The notes beneath the pieces were generated by a model, which had not been told where the DNA came from, searched no databases, and saw only the letters and a list, made by a program, of their open reading frames with translations. Shown piece by piece: positions 59,340 through 64,000 of a stretch of DNA of 64,000 nucleotides; the first letter of the stretch is position 1, and every line of letters starts with the position of its first letter. Location: NCBI GenBank assembly GCA_003049485.1, contig PYST01000217.1, positions 1 to 64,000 on the forward strand. The letters run 5' to 3'. The stretch is from Ophioceras dolichostomum (taxonomy: Eukaryota > Ascomycota > Sordariomycetes > Magnaporthales > Ophioceraceae). The position numbers were made by a program, and so were the translations under genes.

Positions 59340-59861
59340 ATGGTGAACATTCCCAAGACGAGGCGGACATACTGCGCCGGCAAGGACTGCAAGAAGCACA
59401 CGAACCACCGCGTGACTCAGTACAAGGCCGGCAAGGCCTCGACCTTCGCGCAGGGCAAGCGGCGATACGACCGCAAGCAGTCGGGTTATGGAGGACAGAC
59501 GAAGCCCGTCTTCCACAAGAAGGCGAAGACGACAAAGAAGATCGTGCTGAGACTGGAGTGCACCGTCTGCAAGACCAAGTGCCAGCTGCCCATAAAGCGA
59601 TGCAAGCACTTCGAGCTTGGGTAGGTTTTTCCCCCTTGTTTTTGCCCAATCGCGGACGATAGACGACGAGCTACACGGCGCAAACGAGCGAACAACGAAT
59701 GCGATCCTTTCCTTGCGACTTGTTTCTAGATCATGCGAACGGTCGACCGATTTTGTCATGGTGGCTACTGGAGGGAAAAGAGTAGAATGCATATACTAAT
59801 GTCGTTCCTTTCTCGATGCAGTGGTGACAAGAAAACCAAGGGTGCCGCCCTTGTCTTCTAA
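59340..59861 (+). CDS. RPL42: 60S ribosomal protein eL42 (L44)
   Basis: Exons 59340-59620 and 59822-59861 give 106 residues, the canonical length. eL42 is a zinc-binding component of the large subunit near the E site. Begins MVNIPKTRRTYC; zinc ligands are the CxxxxC pair (C12, C17) and the CxxC pair in LECTVCKTKC. Residue 56 is Pro (QTKPVF), the state associated with cycloheximide sensitivity. The 201-bp intron splits the Gly-Gly near the C-terminus and the last exon encodes GDKKTKGAALVF. A second, diverged copy of this last exon seems to lie 170 bp downstream (see separate entry). A Cbf1-like motif pair lies upstream. Confidence 0.97.
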
Positions 59862-60032
59862 ACATCCAATTCTTCGTTGCGCGTTCGGGAGCATATTTGG
59901 TTTGGGTATGTCAGTCACCACCAATGCCTCTCTCTTCGAAGGAGCCGGAGGGTTTTGCTCTATCCCGTCTCGCACTCGGCCGCGCGCAAAGGCCTCCCCA
60001 GCTAACATCTCCCGCCCCTCGTCCTCTTTTAG

Positions 60033-60071
60033 TGACGACAAGAGAACCGAGGGCGCGTGGCTGCTCTTCGA
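60033..60071 (+). other. Diverged duplicate of the eL42 terminal exon
   Basis: After CTCTTTTAG, with a GCTAAC branch-site sequence 25 bases before, comes sequence that, spliced to eL42 exon 1, reads GDDKRTEGAWLLF instead of the normal GGDKKTKGAALVF: 8 of 13 identical, and 27 of 39 bases match. The copy lacks the stop codon, so an mRNA using it would extend to the stop at about 60204. It may be a relic or an alternative last exon; use cannot be told from sequence. Confidence 0.45.
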
Positions 60072-60114
60072 CGACTATATTCTGGAGCCTCCTTTCGCAA
60101 CTGGCAACATAACT

Positions 60115-60146
60115 ACTCGCCACGCCACGCCACGCCACGCCATGCC
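60115..60146. repeat. 5-bp CACGC tandem run
   Basis: Five consecutive CCACG/CACGC units, the last one with a T change. Confidence 0.8.
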
Positions 60147-60810
60147 ACACACACCCATGGCATTTTGGGGGGAAGGACGGACAGACAGACGGATGGAGGG
60201 ATAGTTACGTCTCGGAGTTTTCTGTTCCATAGGGCATCACAAAAACCGAGTCAAATGGTCGATGAATTCTTTCAGGCGTTTGAGGCATGCTAAGGAAGGC
60301 GGAATATAAGATCACTCTTCAGTTTCCAACCACGTGTTTCCGCGATTCTTTGCCACTCTTCCCAGGGTCGTACCACGGACTTTCTTGATGTGACCGCGAG
60401 AGGTGCTACAATCCACTTCTCTAAAAGCGTTGTTCACAGACTCGGGGTCTTTGCTCGAATCGAGGCAGCTGACGGCACATTGGACCACAGCACGGCGTTT
60501 GTTCCGGGCATCTGAAGGAACCAGGAGAGAGGAAGTGTCACCGATACTTCAATCACTTACAGCATGCTGTTGACAATGTCACTCTCGCTAGAGACCATCT
60601 ATTCACGTTATCCCGCCGGAAGTTGAAAGAGCCGTCTTCAAAGGATGAGCCGAGGAGCCGGTGCCGGCACATGCCCCTTGTATTCCCAGAGCCCCCACAT
60701 TTCCGACCCAGCGGCGACCCCCCCGCCCCCCATTCCGTAGAATCCGTCGTCCCTCTCTATTCGGTAACCACCAATCCTATACAAATCCTCTTCTCTCTCC
60801 TTTCTCCGAG

Positions 60811-61832
60811 ATGCTAGACAACAGTGCCACAACAGGACATTCCGATGTCTCCGGAAGCCACAAGGACGAGATCTGTGGCTCTGCATCAGAGGCCGTCCCG
60901 TTCACGGAACAAGAGATCAACGCCGTAAAAGAGGCTGTCCGGGAAGTTTCGTCTGACCCTCTTGGTGTAGCCCACGAGGTTATCCAGGAGCTTGATCTTG
61001 ATTACTTCGCTGCAGACTATTGGGATGCGTCCACCATGGGTTTGCTTAACCCGATTTCGCTGGTTAGTAGTCTTTCCCGCGCGAAAATGGCCTCTCGGGG
61101 AGGCATTCTGTTAAGGAGTGTCCTCCTCCACCAGGCCATCGTCACACGTGGACATTGCTGCCATTAGTGGTCGCAACTCGTCACCATTGCGTCGGTGTCC
61201 GCCGTTGTCTTTTTTGAGCAGGGCGCTTATCAGTACAAAGGCCGCCATCGCCCGGTTGAGGGCTTACCAACCGCCCGCTTTCCCGCTATGGGACCGGTTA
61301 CCCGTCAACCGGAGGGCTGCCGTCCTCATCCTGTTATACGCCGATCGCGGGGGCGATCTCCGCGTCGTCATCACCATGCGAGCGGCCAGCCTGCGTAGCT
61401 TCTCTGGTATATGCTCCTTCCTCTCCTCCTCCTCGTTGATTCTCCTCTCTCCTTCTCTCCTCTTAGTCCGGGGATGGGCCGCGGCTAACCACTCTCTTCG
61501 TTTCTTCCAGGTCAGGCCGCCTTCCCCGGAGGAAAAGCCGACACCACAGAGGAGACACCGTGTAAGTCAGGCCCCATCCGTCCTTGCCCTTTGGACTTGG
61601 CAAGGAGGCAAGGAACCTAGGCCGATCCTGACTTCGGTGACGGTGTCGTCGCGTCCTAGATGAAATCGCCCGGCGGGAAGCATGGGAAGAAATCGGCCTG
61701 CCCATGGACGACGCCAAGATCCCCGCGCCCTTCACCATCGAGCAGCTGTGCTACCTCCCCCACAGCCTCGCCAGGACAGGGCTCGTGGTGCGGCCCTGCG
61801 TGGCGCTTCTGCACGTCGACCAGTCTGCAGCA

Positions 61833-61867
<35 letters not shown>

Positions 61868-62351
61868 CGTCCCCACCGTCGACGAATCGCTCATCCCTCG
61901 CCTCGACGCCAAGGAAGTCGCGGCGGTGTTCAGCGCGCCATTCCACAACTTCCTACGCGCCTCCGACGAGGACACGTTTGCGTCTTCTTCTTCTTCTTCT
62001 TCTCAAGTATCTCAAGTATTAAAGCCGACAAAGTTCCCTCCCGGCAATTGGTACGAGGGCAACTGGACGTCTTACCACGGACACCCGTGGCGGCTGCACT
62101 TCTTCCACGTGCCGGTCGACAGGCAGCGGGTGACGAGGCCGAAGGTCCGCGAGGGAGGGCAGGCGGCGCTCGCGGAGCCGGAGCCGGAGGACGTGACGAG
62201 GTTCAAGGTATGGGGCATGACGGGCCGGATGCTCGTCGATGCGGCGATGGTCGCGTACGGGGAGGAGCCCGAGTTCGAGCACAACGAGCACTATGGCGAC
62301 GAGGCGCTCATCTTGAGCGTGGAGAGGCAGATTTTGGAGAATAAGCTGTGA
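60811..62351 (+). CDS. PCD1: Nudix hydrolase, CoA diphosphatase type (PCD1-like)
   Basis: Exons 60811-61062, 61241-61406, 61511-61561 and 61660-62351 give 386 residues. Pcd1/NUDT7-type enzymes cleave CoA and its oxidised or acyl forms, in peroxisomes in yeast. The Nudix box reads GGKADTTEETP|YEIARREAWEEIGL after splicing, one residue longer than the classical box as in CoA-diphosphatases. Before it comes VVITMRAASLRSFSGQAAFPGG, the family's CoA-type motif. Exon 1 (84 residues, acidic) is joined through a TACAAAG acceptor giving LAAIARLRAYQPPAFPLWDRLP; this junction is less certain. There is an Ala run (GCA repeat, about 61836-61866) and a poly-Ser run after the Nudix core. The C-terminus is ENKL; no clear PTS1 tripeptide. 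Confidence 0.87.
61830..61867 (+). repeat. GCA tract encoding an alanine run
   Basis: In-frame GCA repeat within PCD1, in a surface insertion after LLHVDQS. Likely polymorphic. Confidence 0.85.
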
Positions 62352-63446
62352 GCGGCTTTGGTACCTGTAGGTGCCTACCAGATCAGTGCCCGTAGGTACA
62401 GGTAGCTGGCGGCTGTAAAAAAAAATTAGAGTGGGAATCTGCCGGTTTTCGGAGTTGGTGTTGAGAGATAGCAAGAGAGATGGCAAGAGCAGCCGACGTT
62501 GGGTATCTGCCTGCTTTTTTTGGACACTAGGTACCCAGGCGCCCTCGTAGTAAGTAATCCATCCCCTCGGAACAACCTGCCGCGTTTTGTTAATCTGGGG
62601 TACCCTGTGTTTGCTTGCTCCTTGCTTTTTTGGGCCCTTCTTTTTCGTTTGGTCGGCAAACGATTGCATGGCTCGCCTCCGCCCGATACCAGGGCAAACC
62701 GGTATCGCCTACTTCCCACGTACCTTGTCTAGAACACACGGGAAAGGCAACATGACAGGTTATATTCTATAAATCCTTTATCGAAAGTCTTGGGTTCTTT
62801 TCCCCGGGCAGCTAGCCAAGCAGGGGCTGGCGGCAGCTTCGTCCTGCACTTCCCCGACCTTCTCCGTTTGTCGTCTGGGGATTGATCGGCCGGGGTCCCC
62901 GTTTACCCTCCCAGCAAGTTTCTGAGGAGCGAGAATAATTTTTTGACGGATCAGAAATCAACCGTAAGTTGTCAGGCCGGGGAAGAAGGAATCCGAAAAA
63001 GCCCGTCTGGACATCTCGTGCTAATCCTGGTAGGGGGTTAGCCGTCCGCAAGGCAAGGCAGCCCGCACAGGACTCCTCTTCCTTTGTCTTTGATACCACA
63101 TGTACTCCAGCAGAGCACATTCAGCTGCCTCTCACTTTCCACCTAGGGCTCGTTGTGCCAACCCCTCCTTCTGTTCCTCGCCCTGTTCCTCAAACGTGGC
63201 CTTTCATTTTAGTATGTTGCCCTCCAGAACTGGAGCCAAACTGGAATCATCAGTCCGACAACCATCTCCGTCTGCCAGTGCTCGTCAAAGAACCCAAATA
63301 TTTCTTAGGCAAAGATCCAGACAGCTTCCTATCACAAGTTCGAGCTAGGCACATCCTATCCACTAACGCCACGGTCCTCGCTACCCCCCTGTTCGACCTT
63401 CACCTCACTTTTATCCATTCCCCTAGCCAATCCTGTGTCGCCCATT
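62352..63446. other. Intergenic, no supported gene
   Basis: Starts with TAGGTGCCTACC / GTAGGTACAGG inverted pieces (62363-62405). An open frame at 62969-63535 overlaps the next gene's start in another frame and looks non-coding. Confidence 0.55.
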
Positions 63447-64000
63447 ATGGCTTTGCAAAACCCATCCAGAGACATGCCCGGAGTCATCAAAGCAGAACGC
63501 ACCTCGAAACGTGCCATCGGACGGGATCCCGATGAAGCCAAGCAAAGAGCGGCACGATATTGGTCGCACGACCCAGAGCTTCTTGAGGAGGTGAACGAGG
63601 AGATCGGGCTCTTTGCGGATCAGGACAAAGCAACCGCCAATTCCGCATTTTCCACCAACTCGGTTTATAGGAAACTAAAAAATAGACTGGATGGAGCATG
63701 GCGGGAATACCGAAATGGAACGCCCATCGACGACTTGCTGCCCTGCCGGGCTGAGATCGCCGCAATCTGTTGTATGGATGAGCAGCCCAACACCCCCGCC
63801 TACAACCAGATTGTCGCTCTCCTCACAAAGATGGGGAGGGCGGACCTAGTGCTCCTACCCTCGTATCAGAATGCGGTCGCGGCCGTCCCGCCAGTCGAGG
63901 CGCCTGGCTCCGGCTCCGGTTCCGGCTCCGGTTCCGGCGTCGCTCCTCCGCCGAGGACTCCGAGGAGTCTGAGAGAAAATCTCGAGAGACTGCGGAAGGA
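63447..64000 (+). CDS. Hypothetical protein, partial at right edge
   Basis: The ATG at 63447 opens a frame with no stop to the window end, 184 codons visible. I do not recognise it. The first about 130 residues are polar and alpha-helical in character (EAKQRAARYWSHDPELLEE, SVYRKLKNRLDGAWREY) and include RAEIAAICCMDE. A Gly-Ser dipeptide linker encoded by GGCTCC/GGTTCC repeats (about 63906-63940) follows, then a basic Arg/Glu-rich segment where the window ends. No signal peptide or membrane segment. It may be a fungus-specific protein; introns further on are not visible. Confidence 0.6.
   Translation, partial: MALQNPSRDMPGVIKAERTSKRAIGRDPDEAKQRAARYWSHDPELLEEVNEEIGLFADQDKATANSAFSTNSVYRKLKNRLDGAWREYRNGTPIDDLLPCRAEIAAICCMDEQPNTPAYNQIVALLTKMGRADLVLLPSYQNAVAAVPPVEAPGSGSGSGSGSGVAPPPRTPRSLRENLERLRK

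Larger units (their letters stand above)
59862..60810. other. Intergenic, eL42 / PCD1
   Basis: Besides the exon-like copy at 60033-60071, it contains a (CACGC)n run at 60115-60146. No other gene is seen. Confidence 0.6.

Noticed and set aside
62969..63535. 188-codon plus-strand open frame upstream of the partial right-edge gene
   Set aside because: It overlaps the start of the better supported frame at 63447 and has shadow-like Pro/Arg/His composition.
1..64000. tRNA or 5S rRNA genes
   Set aside because: I looked for T-loop GGTTCGA-type and 5S-like sequences. The few hits (for example near 13576 and 14206) have no matching acceptor stem or anticodon arm. A covariance-model scan (tRNAscan-SE, Rfam) would decide.

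Overview
The window is nuclear DNA of a filamentous ascomycete (Pezizomycotina, most likely a Sordariomycete). The genes carry short introns (about 50-200 bp) with GTAAGT/GTATGT/GTGAGT-type donors and CAG/TAG acceptors. All recognisable products are fungal orthologues. The intergenic DNA is full of TAGG/CCTA tetranucleotide runs. Gene density is low, with several 2-5 kb stretches lacking convincing genes. I see no transposon, tRNA, rRNA, CRISPR array or secondary-metabolite cluster.

Layout, left to right. 1-3742 (-): a long Ser/Thr-rich tandem-repeat surface-protein locus whose reading frame changes about eight times; it runs off the left edge. 6498-8491 (-): MeaA/Mep1-type ammonium transporter with GATA sites upstream. 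13657-16530 (+): membrane-anchored histidine acid phosphatase (phytase family) with CACGTG sites upstream. 18748-18876 (+): a 42-residue cysteine-rich, metallothionein-like ORF with a clear TATA/CCAAT promoter. 20379-20801 (-): small GPI protein. 23194-24283 (+): atypical SRPK-like kinase. 25942-27301 (+): SH3BGRL-like thioredoxin-fold protein. 28049-32890 (-): PEX6. 34975-37985 (+): steryl ester/triacylglycerol lipase. 39476-40342 (-): Kre9/Knh1-like GPI protein. 43186-44595 (-): HPM1 protein-histidine methyltransferase. 47464-49764 (+): Baeyer-Villiger-type flavin monooxygenase. 50063-50758 (-): SDHAF3/ACN9. 51562-54653 (-): dipeptidyl-peptidase 5-like S9 peptidase. 55474-56244 (-): EAF6. 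57134-58837 (+): disordered hypothetical protein. 59340-59861 (+): ribosomal protein eL42. 60811-62351 (+): PCD1-type Nudix CoA diphosphatase. 63447-64000 (+): partial hypothetical gene.

The genes are mostly unrelated housekeeping functions (nitrogen and phosphate acquisition, peroxisomes, lipid turnover, respiratory assembly, chromatin, translation), so no multigene pathway is evident. PEX6 and PCD1 both relate to peroxisomal metabolism but lie 28 kb apart. Exon boundaries were deduced by eye from splice consensus, reading frame and family conservation. The most unusual items are the hidden cysteine-rich mini-gene, an apparent diverged copy of the last exon of eL42, and the frame-broken serine repeat locus.
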